This document shows, one piece after another, positions 21,613 to 34,595 of a stretch of 64,000 nt of DNA. This DNA comes from Crotalaria pallida (lineage: Eukaryota; Streptophyta; Magnoliopsida; Fabales; Fabaceae): NCBI GenBank assembly GCA_037953625.1, contig CM075652.1, forward strand, positions 36,512,501 to 36,576,500, read 5' to 3'. The number at the start of each line of letters is the position of its first letter. Position 1 is the stretch's first letter. The notes beneath the pieces are model-generated. The model was not told where the DNA came from and searched no databases. It was given only the letters and a program-made list of their open reading frames with translations. The position numbers were made by a program, and so were the translations under genes.

Positions 21613-22504
21613 GCCTATCAACACCGAATTCGTGAAGGATTTGGCAAAGCTTGGGTTGTTGAGCAAGTTAGGGTTCTTGATTTACTTCCTTCGATTCTCC
21701 TTCTCTGAGTCAAATTGAGTAACAAATCATACACGAATACAAAGCTCACATCACGAGCTTTGTATAAACACCAAAATCGTGAGGTTTGAGTGAGTGTGGT
21801 GAAAGAATCAAGGCTTGGAAGTGGAGCTGTTCTTTGTCAAGTTTTTGTCTGGAGCCTACTTTGATTCTGATTTCTGGTAAGCTCACGAGTCTCTGAGTCC
21901 CAAATTCGATTTCTCTAGTTAGTATGTGTTGCATAGAGTCCAGAAAATCTAATTTCCCCAATTGTTATCTCTGTTTTCCATGTAAACCAATTCAATTTTT
22001 GTGATGCACTCAAACTGTCCTGCATGTGATACTCAAAGTGGTTTCTGGGGTTGGAGAGCTTTCTCTTGGGAATTCTCTGTTGCTATACGTCTGAGAGGTA
22101 AGGGGAAGTGGTTTTATGCACTAGATAGAGTTTGAATTTCATTATTTTCATTAGAGAGCCACCAAGAGGCTCTAAGGGCTTAGATTGAATAGGAACTTTG
22201 GTTTGGAGACCAATTTATGCTCTATGGTTGTTTGGAGCAAGTTTCTCATGATGCATGCAAGCTGTAATAAACACTATTTTATGAGTTTGTTGATTATTTT
22301 GCAATTTCAGGTGTTAAGTTGTAAAATTATATGTTTTATGCATTAATGATTGATTCCCTGTCAAATCTGTAATTTGATATGAATTGAGTGTTGTAACATG
22401 TTCATTATATAGTATATGAACTCTGTTGATCATTGGATTGGACTAAAAATGATTAGGATTGAAAATGGTGTGTTAAAACCAAGATATCAGTCTGTTCTGC
22501 AATA

Positions 22505-22840
22505 AAACACTCGAGTATTAGGCTGGTTACTCGAGTAAAATTTTGGCAAAACAATGTATTTTGAGCAAGAACACTCGAGTACCATGCCCAGCACTCGAGT
22601 AATCGAGTGTTGCATGGGATATGTTAAGGTAAATCACTTGAGTAATGCAGGGGTCACTCGAGTATTCTGGAAATGCTGAAGAACACTCGAGTAACTCATG
22701 AATCACTCGAGTATTTTTATGAATCTGAAACCCAAATCCCAGAAAGACATGAACACTCGAGTAGTTTGAAGAACACTGGAGTAATCTGGAAATAGTTGAA
22801 GAACACTCGAGTCTTCTGAAGAACACTCGAGTAATTTACC
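22505..22840 (+). repeat. ACTCGAGT palindrome array in II-a LTR intron
   Basis: About 14 copies of ACTCGAGT or a one-base variant, irregularly spaced 10-40 bp, commonly as GAACACTCGAGTA. Two more sit in U3 upstream of TATA. Copy 2: about 41448-41783. Related arrays: 55245-55580 in II-b. Confidence 0.9.
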
Positions 22841-22924
22841 CAAAATCTTAAAAATACCATTTCAATTCTGAATCATTTAATTAATAATTGAACGACAATA
22901 ATCCAAGGGATCTAGACTTAAAAG

Positions 22925-23290
22925 AAATTGATTAATATGAGTGTACCATTTGGATGACGGGATGTGCTCGGGTGGCACGTATTATATATTAACCAATTTC
23001 CTTTAAGTTTAAACATGATGCATTCATTTGGAGTTTGGATGGTAGGTCGTTTATCATGTTTTATTAACATGAGGAGGGCCTCTGGGAGTGCCAATACGCT
23101 TGCTTGATGACACGTAGAAGACGTGGTCGGCTTAGTGGATGCCGATATGGTTATACCGTTTGGATGACGGACCGTTTGGATGACGGGAGGTGCTCGGGTG
23201 GCACGGATTCCAAGCTTGTCGTGTACGTTCTTGGTGAATGTACGAAATGTTGTATACCTAGGAATACAATGCACTGATGAGTGTTGGGTT
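22925..23290 (+). repeat. hairpin array of family II LTR, copy 1
   Basis: Consecutive stem-loops: CCGT with loop TTGGATG, GTGC with loop TCGGGTG, CGGC/GCCG, GTACGTTC paired with GAATGTAC (23223-23243, loop TTGGT), TTGTAT/ATACAA (23250-23269) and GCACT/AGTGT (23271-23284). One is of the family I kind (CTC-TGG-GAG, near 23087). Copy 2: about 41868-42233. Confidence 0.8.
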
Positions 23291-23543
23291 GTCAGGGATG
23301 GACGTCAGAGAGTGACATAGATTAATGGAGATAGGTTTGAGAGTTAAATTCATGCATCATGCCATTCATTTAAATTAACTGTGATAAATTAAACAAGTGT
23401 AAGCATTCTACTTGCATTCAATACCCGCTAAGTGCTAAATGTGATTGATGTTCATTGTTGCCTATTTACATATTCATATTGTACATATTTAAACTCTGTT
23501 GATTATGTGTATAGAATTGCTTAACCCTATGCCCTTGTAGGTG

Positions 23544-23712
23544 ATGTCTCGATACATCGCTTGCATCGAGATCCAGCCACTTCCTAGTGGCACATGGATC
23601 TATGAGGACCATCGCGCGGTGTTCGAGGGAGAGGTAGAGATTACCTTCTACCACCCGAACCCGTTGATTTGATTTCGTCCTCGTAGGTTTAGGATTCCCA
23701 TCATATACACTA
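23544..23712 (+). pseudogene. LTR ORF of II-a, truncated copy 1
   Basis: Opens MSRYIACIEIQPLPSGTWIY and is homologous codon by codon to the family I LTR ORF. A TGA stands in place of the Arg codon after PNPLI. The frame then runs into the duplication junction at 23713. Confidence 0.7.
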
Positions 23713-23714
23713 GA
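23713..23714. other. tandem duplication junction
   Basis: Left of the junction the sequence equals the copy end at 42655 (CACTA). Right of it the sequence equals 4786 onward (ACATGTGTTGC). One unmatched G lies between. CATGT occurs at or next to the breakpoint in all three sequences (4787, 23715 and 42658), which points to microhomology-type joining. Confidence 0.9.
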
Positions 23715-25271
23715 CATGTGTTGCAATATTTTGTTCAACCATGAGTAAGAGGTTCATTGACTAAAATTCTTCTCTTATGACAGTTGTGTGAAGACTGAGC
23801 CTAACTAATAAGGTTTCTCTTTGATTTATGAGAGTCAACTCTTCCTCAAACACTAGTGGACCATTGAAATCGTTATGACGTGGTTGAAGCTTGTCTGGGA
23901 TATCTTTAAGCTCGAACACTTATTCTACTGTTTGAAGTTAATCAACGAATTCATTTGATTGTAGCCTCCATTTGAACTTTTGGAATGTCTCTTTTGAAGT
24001 CATTAATATGACTTTGATTTTGGGGTCTTCACATTTGGTAACTAGAAGAGGAAGAATCACTTTCATTAGAGTCGTGATCTTAATTGGTGATTCTTTGTTG
24101 GTTTAGTTGAACTTGTTGAGTCTCAACTATTCCTTTTAAACTTTGGATTTGTTGCCCCGATTCTTCAATCTGAACTTCTTAGATATTTATTTGGTTTTGG
24201 TGTTTTCGAGGCATGATGAGAAAATTCAAGGAATTGAATGGTAAGGGTAAAATGATAAATTGGAAAGATAAAGGTACTATTTGAAGGCTAGGGATAAAAT
24301 GGTAATTTCTTAAAGTTCAGGAACTAAAGATATTTGTGAAAAGTTATGGGGCTAAAATGTAATTTTGAAAAAGTACAAGGCTAAAATGTAATTTTAAATA
24401 TTTTAGGGACTAAAATACAATTTCTAAAAATTTAGTGACTATTGTAGTTCTAAAAATTAAAGAACCAAAGTGCAATTCTGAAAAAATCACTTGCTAAATT
24501 GCAATTTAAAAAAAATTCATCGTCTAAAATGCAATTTTGGAAAAATACACCATGAGTAAGATGTCACAATGATGTAGCAATGACATAATCGTCTTCGACA
24601 TCAAGTTTTCCGGTGACTTGCTATTTTTCGGCACAGTTTTTGGCTACCTCGTTTTAATCTTTAGATATCTTCGTTCGTCACAAAACGTGGTACCTTAAGG
24701 TTTTTGGCCCTTTTGAGCATGTATATTGTGTTGGTTTTAGAAAAGAAAAAAAAAAAAAAAAAAAAAAAAGACCATAAAAGGTGTTTTCTGGAGGTGGTTG
24801 GAATCATTCCGGAAAAAAGACACAAAAGCCAATTCTTATCAAAATTGATAGTGTATGGAGCTAGAGAAGAAGCTGGAGAACTTGCTTTGATTACGGAAAT
24901 GGCTCAATATGTCAAGAATTCGATAGAAAACTCAAATGGGTTATGATATTGATACTTGAATTTATCACTGTATCCTTACATTTTAGAGATCTATTTATAC
25001 TACTCAAAAATTACATAAAAAAAAAAATAAATACAAGTGGAGGTGGGTAGTGAGTTGGTGGTAGCTGGCATGAGTTGGAAGGAGTTAGTTAAGGTTAAAA
25101 ATGAGATTATAGTGGATTGGTGAAGGTTAAAAATGTTGCACATGGTGAGTTGGTGAATTGTTTGTGGATCATTTAAAACTTTGCAGTCTTATAAAATTAA
25201 AACTCCAGTGTATATAGATTGAACCACAATTACAAGCACCACTTATGTATGGTACGATGATGATGGATGGA
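23714..25271 (-). mobile_element. family VI right part, copy 2
   Basis: Equals 4786-6331: the end of the decayed internal region with gag start at 24214, the minisatellite at about 24238-24548 and the right LTR-like segment. Confidence 0.7.
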
Positions 25272-25748
25272 TGTAACACCCAAAATATTGAGGTAAATAA
25301 AAATGCGGATTTACAAAAAAAATTTCTGGACGTGTGTGAAAACCCAAAATGCTTTTTAATAAAATAATATTTCTTTTATAAAATGGTCTGAGTGCAAAAT
25401 AACATATTTACAAAACTCCAAAACTAATTTACACCCAGAGCATTGGTCTTCACAACTCAATCCTTTTGAAAAAAGATTCGGATAACGAGACGTTATCCTG
25501 GTTGTTCCCCTTTACGAACTCCCACTCCAACATGAGTGGCTTCAGTCCTATCCTTCGAAAGAACCTACGACACAGACATGATAGATGGGAGTAAGTCACT
25601 TGTCATATCGCATAAGCAGAATAATGATTTGTTCAAGCACAAACACAATATATATCATATTAACACATGCATGCTGAACAAGTGTCTTCACAATCAATAC
25701 TTTAATCATCATTAGTCTTTCGTGTTATGCATGCTCGTCTCTCAAATT
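25272..25748 (-). mobile_element. family V LTR fragment, copy 2
   Basis: Equals 6332-6808 and is cut at 25749 by the start of I-a. Confidence 0.6.
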
Positions 25749-27970
25749 GTAACAGCCCTAATTTTCGTCTCCCGGATAATAAGGAAATTAATAATAAATA
25801 AAGTTTTATTATTAATTAATATAAATTTTTTTCAAGTTTATGTTTTGTATTCAATTAGCCTTGGAATATAAGAAATCGGTGAAGGTATTTTTATATGATA
25901 TGTATATACAAAAATATAGATATTGCATTTTAGTCCTTGGGTTAGGACCTAAATGTAATATTAGAAAGGTTCTTGGAGGGAAAGGTTTTTGAAGTATTAA
26001 TTTTTAAATTTTACACTGATGTAACCGGTTAGTAATGCCCTGTAACCGGTTAGACGATGAACCCAGAAACTGGGTTAGTGGATTTTGATGAGTAATCACT
26101 GCAATTGCCCCTTAATTTCCACGAATCCCACTCGATTCATAGTGGGAAACGCGTGTCTATCTGCATGTTAATCAAATCCCTCTATTTAAGGCTCAATGGT
26201 TGATGAATTGAGCCCATTGTTGCCCAAGTGTGAGGGATTGCTCTGTGTTAGGGTTCTGAGGTTCGTCCTTGCAATTCTCCTTTGTTTCTGAGAGATAGAC
26301 TTTGAGTGATACACGAACATGAAGCTTACATCCAGAGCTTCGTGTTGATATAAAGTTTGTAAGCTAAAAGTGAGTGTGGAAGAAGAAATCAATCTCTTAT
26401 GTTGAAGCTTGAAAACTGGTGCAGTGTTGTTCTTGTTTTGGAAGCTAGGTTTAAGATCTGATTTTGGTAAGTACAAGTAACCTTTAAGCCTCAAATCACT
26501 TCGATCCTTTAGTGCATGTTACCTAGAGCAAGTCCTAAATATTTTCCCTAATTTGTTTGGTCAATCTCTATGTCAAAATCTCTGGTATTTGGACCCTGTT
26601 GCTGAAATCGTGGTTAAGAGCAGAACTAAGGATTTATGTGAAATCTGTGGATTTTTCTTCAATCTCAGTGTTATTACTCATCAAACACTATCCTAAGGTA
26701 TGGGAGAAGTTTACCTTATACTAGATTAAGGCTAAAAATATGTGTTTTAGGATTTGAGTCAACAAAGACTCAAAAGGGCATTATATAGACATGTTAAAAG
26801 GCTTGGAGGCCATTTCTGCAGCTCAATTCTTTTTGAGCAGGTTTAGTATTGTCCATGCAAGTAATTTTGGTGATTGAGACAGAACCTAAATGCTTATTAT
26901 GAGTTTTGTGATATCAAGTTGTGTTTATGTTGAGCTATATGCAATTTGATGCTCTAAATGGAAGGCATGCAAAATGAATATGTTTTTGTGGTTAAACATG
27001 TTTATATTAAGGTATGTGAACTCTGTTTATGACTGAAATTGGTTAGATTTGAGTATGGTAGAAAATGGTGTGCAAAATCCCTTTCTGCAGTGTACATTCT
27101 GCAGAATCTAACCGGTTATTCTGAATCTGTAACCGGTTAGATACTGTCAGTTTTCAAAGAAAATGATTTTATGAAATTGGCCCAGTGTCCTTACCATTTG
27201 CACTCAAGTCTATACTCTAATTTCATTTGAAACCAATCTGAAATCATGTCAATTAACATTGTTTGTTTCAGATTGTAATTGATGAGTCAATGCCTTAAGG
27301 TTAAAAGATAATTTCAAGTGGAAATTATTCTTAATTGAAATGGGATTGTGATTTAGACTTTTGAATGATGAAATCAGTGGGGTTTGAGGTATGTAACAAT
27401 GCTGAGACTCTGTTTATGGATTGGGTAGAGAATTCAAGAAAAGGGATTTCTGAATTTCAATGGTTAGTAGGTTCAGGTCTGTAATTCTAACTGGTTAGTC
27501 TGAAACTGTAACCGGTTAGTACCTGAAACTGAAAAAATAAAAGTTAAGTCTTTTAAGTGAAAAGTTTGATACCATTGGTTAACTTTTTCCCAATCCAAGT
27601 CTAATGGCATGTTTTTAAGTTAATTCAAGGATGAATTTTCATGTAAAAGGTTATACCTCAAATCAATCATTCAAAGGAAAGTTTGAGATATTTCTAAATC
27701 ACAATAATTAAATTAAAGATAAAAACCAACCTTGATAATTGTGTGTGCATTCATTCATAGAGAATAGAGAATAGGTTGACAAGAAACGTTTGTCAGGTTT
27801 TGGGAACATGAGGAGGGTACTCTGGGAGTACCAAATTGGTGCAACCTACTTGATGACACATTCTGGGAATGTGGCCAGTGTCTGGGACATGGTTTTTATG
27901 CGTTCTGGGAACGTAATGCAAACTCTAGGAGTGATGCTTGTTTTCCAAGTATGGTTTGCCATACGTTCTG
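25749..27970 (+). mobile_element. I-a 5' LTR, proximal part, copy 2
   Basis: Equals 6809-9030. Here the continuation is present beyond I-b: the TSD TTCTG at 27966-27970 is matched by 50118-50122, and the joined LTR (25749-27970 plus 50123-51479) is about 3.58 kb. TATA 26183-26189, donor at 26467. Confidence 0.95.
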
Positions 27971-28615
27971 TGTGACACCCTTGTTTTATATCTTGAAAAT
28001 AATAAATATTTCCAAATATAGAATACTTGCTATCCAAAAATTTGGTCTAGAAATTTTTTCCTTTTTAACTTATACTTGCTCATTTATAAACACATTTAAC
28101 CTTGACAAATAATTTGAATTTGGCTTAACGATACCTTTATTACAAAAGCCTCTTGAGACAACGCCTTTTTAATAAAATAAAACATATCTGTAGTGTTGAT
28201 TAAAAACAGATTGATTGTCTCTTGAGCTTAATCGGATTTGTAGAATATAAACTTATTTGCCGAATCCTTTTTAATCAAAATCAGAGTATGCAGAAGTAAG
28301 AATAATACTTGTGGGGCACTGCTGAGGTAAAACATCATATATATATATATATATAGATATATCATAAGATAAACACCTCCACCAGTATCAAAGTAGCAAG
28401 TATCAAAGTCGAGATAGCAAGTTTTAGTGAAACATATACATAACTAGCTGCTCCAAATAAACCTCACTCTAAGACCTCTCAAAAATATGTACAATATATA
28501 AAAAAGTCAAAATAGAAGTCCCAGAGCAGGTCATCCATGTCCTCAGCAGCTCCTCTGATCCTCTGCAGCTCTATCCCTAGACCTAGGATCCAAAACATCT
28601 ATGCTATGCAAGCTC

Positions 28616-29077
28616 CTAGGAACCAGCAGTTCCACCTCGAGTAGAAACATTAGGCTCGATAGGCACCTCCTCCTCGACGGGATCCTCCTCGACCTCGCCC
28701 GACTGTGTAGAGACCCCACCCCTGGGCCTAGGATCTGCAGAAGCAGTCCTCGCAAAGTCAGTCGGACCAGGAGAAGGAGTCTCCTCAGTAACAACTCTAT
28801 GTGAAGAAGGATGAGTACGAGTGGCAGATCTAAAACGAAAACTATGAAATCGACGCACTGGTCGAGCCGGGGGTGGTCCTCTATATGAGTAAAAGGGTGG
28901 AACATGCATACTATAGACCATCGGGATCCTAAGCCTACGAGGTCGCACCCGAACCAAAGGGTTTGGGTGGTAGAGAGTAATCTCCACCTCCCCCTCAAAG
29001 GTGGCTTGGTGCTCCTCGTAAGTCCATATACCACTAGGGATAGGGCGTATCTCAATGCAGGCTAGGTATCTGGCCAT
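28616..29077 (-). CDS. LTR-encoded ORF, I-b 3' LTR copy 2
   Basis: Same 154-residue ORF as 9672-10133, with Ala to Thr at the PGPADF position. Open. Protein family unrecognised. Confidence 0.6.
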   Translation of the reverse strand: MARYLACIEIRPIPSGIWTYEEHQATFEGEVEITLYHPNPLVRVRPRRLRIPMVYSMHVPPFYSYRGPPPARPVRRFHSFRFRSATRTHPSSHRVVTEETPSPGPTDFARTASADPRPRGGVSTQSGEVEEDPVEEEVPIEPNVSTRGGTAGS

Positions 29078-29342
29078 CACCTAAACAGGGCATAGGGAGT
29101 ACTTATACACATATACATAATCAATAAAGACTAAAATACAAGCACGGTTATATCATGGACAGACAATAATGCAAGTACATATGAGCACACCAATTTTCAA
29201 CATTATATCTCTTATAATGCAAGTACATATGAGCACACCAATTTTCAACATTATATCTCTTATAATGCAAGTGGCATGATGCATGATTTCCATCCATAAC
29301 TGAGGCCTCCAATACTAATCCATCTCGGACGTCCATCCAATA

Positions 29343-31959
29343 TGTAACATCCTAAAAATTAATATTAAATATAATAACTTTAGATATATATACATAGTAG
29401 ATAAATATTTATTTAAGGGTAGGATTAAGCCGTAGAAGTTGTATAAAGGTAGTAGGGTAGTGAGAAGCTTAGGCCGACCTGGAATGTAACCGTAGGACCT
29501 CGGACCGATCCCGACCGAGCTAAATTGAGGTTAGACACGGAACCCGTGTCAAGCTCGGATTAGCTGACCTCAGCGCACCTCACGTTATCATCCGAGAAGG
29601 AAGCTCGGACTACTGTTGTTCCTCTAAACCGAGCCGACACGTCCTAGCTCCTCCGTGCCAGCTCATGTTGAGCTGTTGGCCTTTGGGTTCTGTACCAATC
29701 CGTACTATGTACTATCCTTCACTTTATGTCACTATCATTGCTTTATGTCCCTTTCAAGTCACTATTCATGGCTTCCTTTGGAAGCCAATGAATCCTGTCC
29801 ACATATTCTAGCTTCCCCAAGAAGCCTCCAATGAGGACCACACAAATATTTCCCCTAAATGAATAAAAGAGAATCAACATACACAACACAACACTTCTCA
29901 CTTTCACTCTCATTCTCTTTCTCCTTGTCTCTCTCTTTCTCTCAAAGTTCCAGCAAAACCCCAACCCAATTTCTTCCTCCCTCTCTTCCACCAACCGGAA
30001 ACCTCCTTCCCGCCGTCTTCTCTCCCGTCCCGGACGTCCCTGGACCGTCGTGAAGTTCGTGTGTAGCTTGGAGGAACTCGTGGCAGCTTGGAGGAAAGGA
30101 TTCAAAGGGTGTGAAGTTCAAGAGATCAAGCATCAAGGAAACCATTCTCAAACTCTCAACTCTTATCTCACGGTTTGAGGTAAGGAGTGAGTGTTACCTC
30201 TACTTGAGTTTGGGTTCCTAGGGTGTTCATAAAGGGTACTAAGAGTGGGTGTTAGATTAGGGAATGAATATAGGTTAATGTTAGAAAGGAAATGGTAAAA
30301 AGGGTAAAGGGAACCAATGAATGAACTAGAAACATGGATGTTAGGTGAAGAGGAATGTTATTTTCAGTTATATGTTGTATTTTACATTATGGATTGATTA
30401 AATGCTTTACTCATAATGTTGTTATTATGGTATAAGTGTTTACGAGCTTTGATATTCATGATTTGTATCTGTGGCCGAGCTAAGAGTGGGTGAGAACGAG
30501 CTAATGATAAAATGATAACCAGGGAGAAACGAAGAGATAGGCTAATAAGTTAGACAATGAGAGAGGTTAGTGGAAAAGATATGAGAGGTTGAGCCGAGAG
30601 AGGCCGAGCTAAGGAAAGATGGTTAAAAAGATAGAAGTTAGAGGTGTTGAGCTGAGAGAGGCCGAGCTAGAAAGATGGTGAAAAAGATAAGTAAAAGAGA
30701 TGTTGAGCCGAGAGAGGCCGAGCTAAAAGATGGCTAAAAAGGACTAAGAGGAATTAAAGAGAAATGGTTGTGTGATCGGGTCATAGCAGACGCATACCGG
30801 GTGCGTGCATATATCGCGTCAGACGCATACTGGGTATGCGCAGCTGTAAGACGGGTACTGGGTACTCGCAGTTATGATTCACACAAGGTTCCGAGCACGG
30901 AATTGGTGGGATGTGTTCCTGGTCATAGCAGACGCGTACTGGGTGCATGCATTGATCGCGTAAGTCGCCGAGATGCGCCGCTGTAAGATGAGTACTGGGT
31001 GCTCGCAGTTATGGACACTCCTTACTCCATAGAATGATCGGCGGTAGTGCTCCTGGTCATAGAAGACGCGTACTGGGTGCGTGCATTGATCGCGTCAGAC
31101 GCATACTGGGTATGTGCAGCTGTAAGACAGGTACTGGGTACTCGCAGTTATGGACACTCCGATATCCGACTTTAAATGGTGTAAGACATGCACTGGGTGC
31201 ATGCATCCGAGAAGAGTAAAAGATTGTAAGCTATGTAAAAGTGGAATAATGAGTAATGAATCCGAGATAGAGATGGTTGACCGAGGTATAGGAGAATAGT
31301 GGCCGAGAAGCTGAGTGTAAGAAGTAAGGAAAGGGTATGAGGGAATTGGCAGGTTGTGCCGAGGTATAGCTAATGGGTAGTGGATAAACTGAGTACGATG
31401 TGAGCCGAGCTAATTGATATTGTATGAGGTGAACCGAGCTAAATGATGATGTATGCATGTGGTTTGAGTACTTGTTAATATATGCTAACTGACTATTTGT
31501 GTTTGGCTTGGTAGTTCGGTATGGCATTTTAGAAACTGCTTATTTAAGTTCTGTGTAATGCTCACCTCCTTACCATTTTTCAGGTACTGAGCCCGAGCAG
31601 ACGCAGTCCCCGGCCGAGCAGGTTCACTCTCCCTCACAGGGAGAGTAGTCTTTTAGAGTCGGATAGGTGGATGGGTCGAGGCCAATTGGGCCGAGCTAAA
31701 ACATTGTTTTTGTATTCTGGCATTGCCGAACTGATGTACGTAATTTATGCTTTTTTGCTTTTGATGTATTAAGTCTTCCGCTTTATTAACTCTGATGTAT
31801 TTGGTGTATTTATGTCTTTCGCTTTATTAACTCTGATGTTCTCGGTATTAATGGAAGGAAATACTATTTTGGCAATTAATATCTTTTCGGTTGTAATTAA
31901 GAAATTTTAAAATACTAATTTTGGGGTATTTAAGGGTAATTATTATATAGGGTGTTACA
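29343..31959 (+). mobile_element. family III solo LTR (III-b), copy 2
   Basis: Same length (2617 bp) and target duplication (CAATA, 29338-29342 and 31960-31964) as 10399-13015. A few substitutions fall in the hairpin repeats (for example a C in place of T in the stem near 31066). Confidence 0.95.
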
Positions 31960-34595
31960 CAATACACCAATGTGTTCCCGGAACACTAACATACGTTCCC
32001 AGAACGTATGGCAAACCATACTTGGAAAACAAACATCACTCCCACAGTGTGCATCACGTTCCCAGAACGCATAAAACCATGTCCCAGACACTCGCCACAT
32101 TCCCAGAATGTGTCATCAAGTAGGTTATATCAATTTGGTACTCCCAGAGTACCCTCCTCATATTCCCAGAATATGACAATCGTTTCTTGCCAACCTATTT
32201 TCCATTCTCTATGAATGAATGCACAATTACTAAGGTTGGTTTTTATCTTTAACTTAATCATTGTTATTTAGAATTATCTCAAACTCTCCTTTGAATGATT
32301 AATTTGATGTATAACTTTTGGCATGAAAATTCATCCTTGAATTAACTTAAAAACATGCCAATAGACTTGGATTGGGAAAAACTTAACCAATGGTATCAAA
32401 CTTTTCACTTAAAAGACTTAACTTTTATTTTTCAGTTTCAGGTACTAACCGGTTACAGTTTCAGGCTAACCGGTTAGAAATACAGACCTGAACCTACTAA
32501 CCATTGAAATTCAGAAAACCTTTTTCTTGAATTCTCTACTCAATCCATAAACAGAGTCTCAACATTATTATATACCTCAAACCCCACTGATTTCATCATT
32601 CAAAAGCCTAAATCACAATCCAATTCCAATTTAGCATAATTTCCACTTGAAATTATCTTTTAACATTAAGGCATTGACTCATCAATTACAATCTGAAACA
32701 AATAGTGTTCATTGACATGATTTCAGATTGGTTTCAAATGAAATTAGAGTATAGACTTGAGTGCAAATGGTAAGACCACTGGGCCAATTTTAAAAAAAAA
32801 AACATTCTCTTTGAAAACTGACAGTTTCTAACCGGTTACAGACTCAGAATAACCGGTTAGATTCTGCAGAATGTACACTGCAGAAAGGGGTTTTGCATAC
32901 CATTTTCTACCATGCTCAAATCTAACCAATTTCATTCATAAATAGAGTTCACATACCTTAAAATAAACATGTTTAATCACAGAAAACATATTCATTTTCC
33001 ATGCATTCAATTTAGAGCATTAAATTGCATATAAATCAACATAAACACAACTTGATATCACAAAACTCATAATAAGCATTTAGATTCTTTTCAACCATCA
33101 CAATCACTTGCATGCATACTATCAAACTTCCTCAAAAAGTATTGAGCTACAGAAATGGCCTCCAAGCCTTTTTACATATTTATGTAATGCCCTTTTGAGT
33201 CTTTGTTGAGTCAAATCCTAAAACACAAAATTTTAGTCTTAATCTAGTATAAGGTAAACTTCTCCCATACCTTTAGGTCGTGTTTGATGAGTGTAATCAC
33301 TGACTTTTGCAAGAAATCCACAAGAACCTCAAACTCTATCCTCAGCCAACATAGGTTCAACATGGTTCAAAAACCAAAGATTTTGGTACCTGAAAAGGTC
33401 ATATAATTTGGGGAAAATGGTTAGGACTTGTTGTATGCAACATGCACTAAAGAAACAAAGTGATTTGAGGTCCAAAGAATGCTTGAGCTTACCAAAATCG
33501 AAGCTCAAAGATAGCTCCACGAGTTTGAAACATAGATGACAGGTTCACAGCCTCAACTTCGTGGTTTGATTTTTCCTTGCTCAGGAACTCCCAACTCACA
33601 AACTTTATATCTATGTAAAGCCCTTGATTAAAGCTTTACAACAGTGTATCACTCAAATCCTAACTCACATGCACTAGGAAGAATCGAAAGGACGAATTCA
33701 GGAACCCTAAGAACAGAGTTTCAACACTTAACTCAGAAGATCAACCCAAATTCATCAACAATTCGGGTTTTTATAGAGTAATCAAGCTTGCATGCATGAG
33801 GACACGTGTTTCCCACTAATCCTGGGCTGAATTCTTGGCAAATTCGTGGATTAATCAAGTGATTACTCATCAAAACGCACTAACCCAGTTTCTGGGTTCA
33901 TCGACTAACCGGTTATAGGGCACATCTAACCAGTTACGTTACTGTAAAATTTAAAAATTAATACTTTTATAACCTTTCCCTCCAAGAACCTTTCTAATAT
34001 TACATTTAGGTCCTAACCCAAGGACTAAAATGCAATATCCAAATTTATGTATATACTTATCATATAAAAATACCTTCATCTATTTTTATATTTCAAGACT
34101 AATTAAACACAAAACATAAACATTGAAAAATTTATATTAATTAATAATAAAACTTTATTTATTATTAATTTCCTTATTATCCGGGAGACGAAAATTAGGG
34201 GTGTTACACTACTCCCCCACTTAAAAGGAATTTCGTCCCCGAAATTCTAACTTTCATAAACAACTCAGGGTATTCCTGACGCATCTTATCCTCTAATTCC
34301 CATGTAGCTTCAGACACGTCTGCATTTTCCCAGATGACCTTGACTAAAGGTATCCCTTTTCCCTAAGCTGCTTAACTTCACGATCTTCTATCCGGACTGG
34401 TCTAGCTTCAAAGGTAAGGTTTTCCTTCAAAGTTAGATCATCGGGTTGAATTTTCAAAACAACTGATGAATCATGCACATATTTCTTTAACTAGGAAACA
34501 TGAAAGACATTGTGCAAGTTTGACAGAGAGGGTGGTAAAGCTATTTGATAGGCAACAGGACCAACTCTCTTGAGGATTTGGTATGGACCTATAAA

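Larger units (their letters stand above)
4786..23712 (+). repeat. tandem segmental duplication, copy 1 (~18.93 kb)
   Basis: Copy 1 of a direct repeat whose second copy is 23714-42655. Offsets between matching landmarks are 18928 at the start, 18940 after a longer A-run in copy 2 (24746-24769 against 5818-5830), 18944-18945 across the middle and 18943 at the end. Only sparse substitutions and homopolymer or AT-repeat length changes were seen. It carries the family VI right part, the V fragment, the I-a LTR start, most of I-b and the first ~2.5 kb of II-a. It stops inside II-a. Confidence 0.97.
21215..23712 (+). mobile_element. family II solo LTR (II-a), truncated in copy 1
   Basis: Starts TGTAACACCCC after CAGAA. 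Contains ACTCGAGTA palindromes in U3 (21475-21515), TATA (21606-21612), donor CTG/GTAAGC (intron starts 21877), an intronic ACTCGAGT array, hairpins and the start of the LTR ORF. It breaks off at 23712 where the second duplicate begins. The complete version is 40158-48026. Confidence 0.93.
27971..34208 (-). mobile_element. I-b 3' LTR, copy 2, with solo LTR insert
   Basis: Equals 9031-15263. Sense start at 34208, end at 27971, interrupted by 29343-31959. The hairpin array is at about 31972-32175. Confidence 0.93.

Noticed and set aside
22505..22840. Possible CRISPR-like array (regularly recurring ACTCGAGT)
   Set aside because: Units are 8-10 bp palindromes with irregular spacing in a plant LTR. 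No conserved 25-35 bp repeat, no spacers of fixed length, no cas genes.
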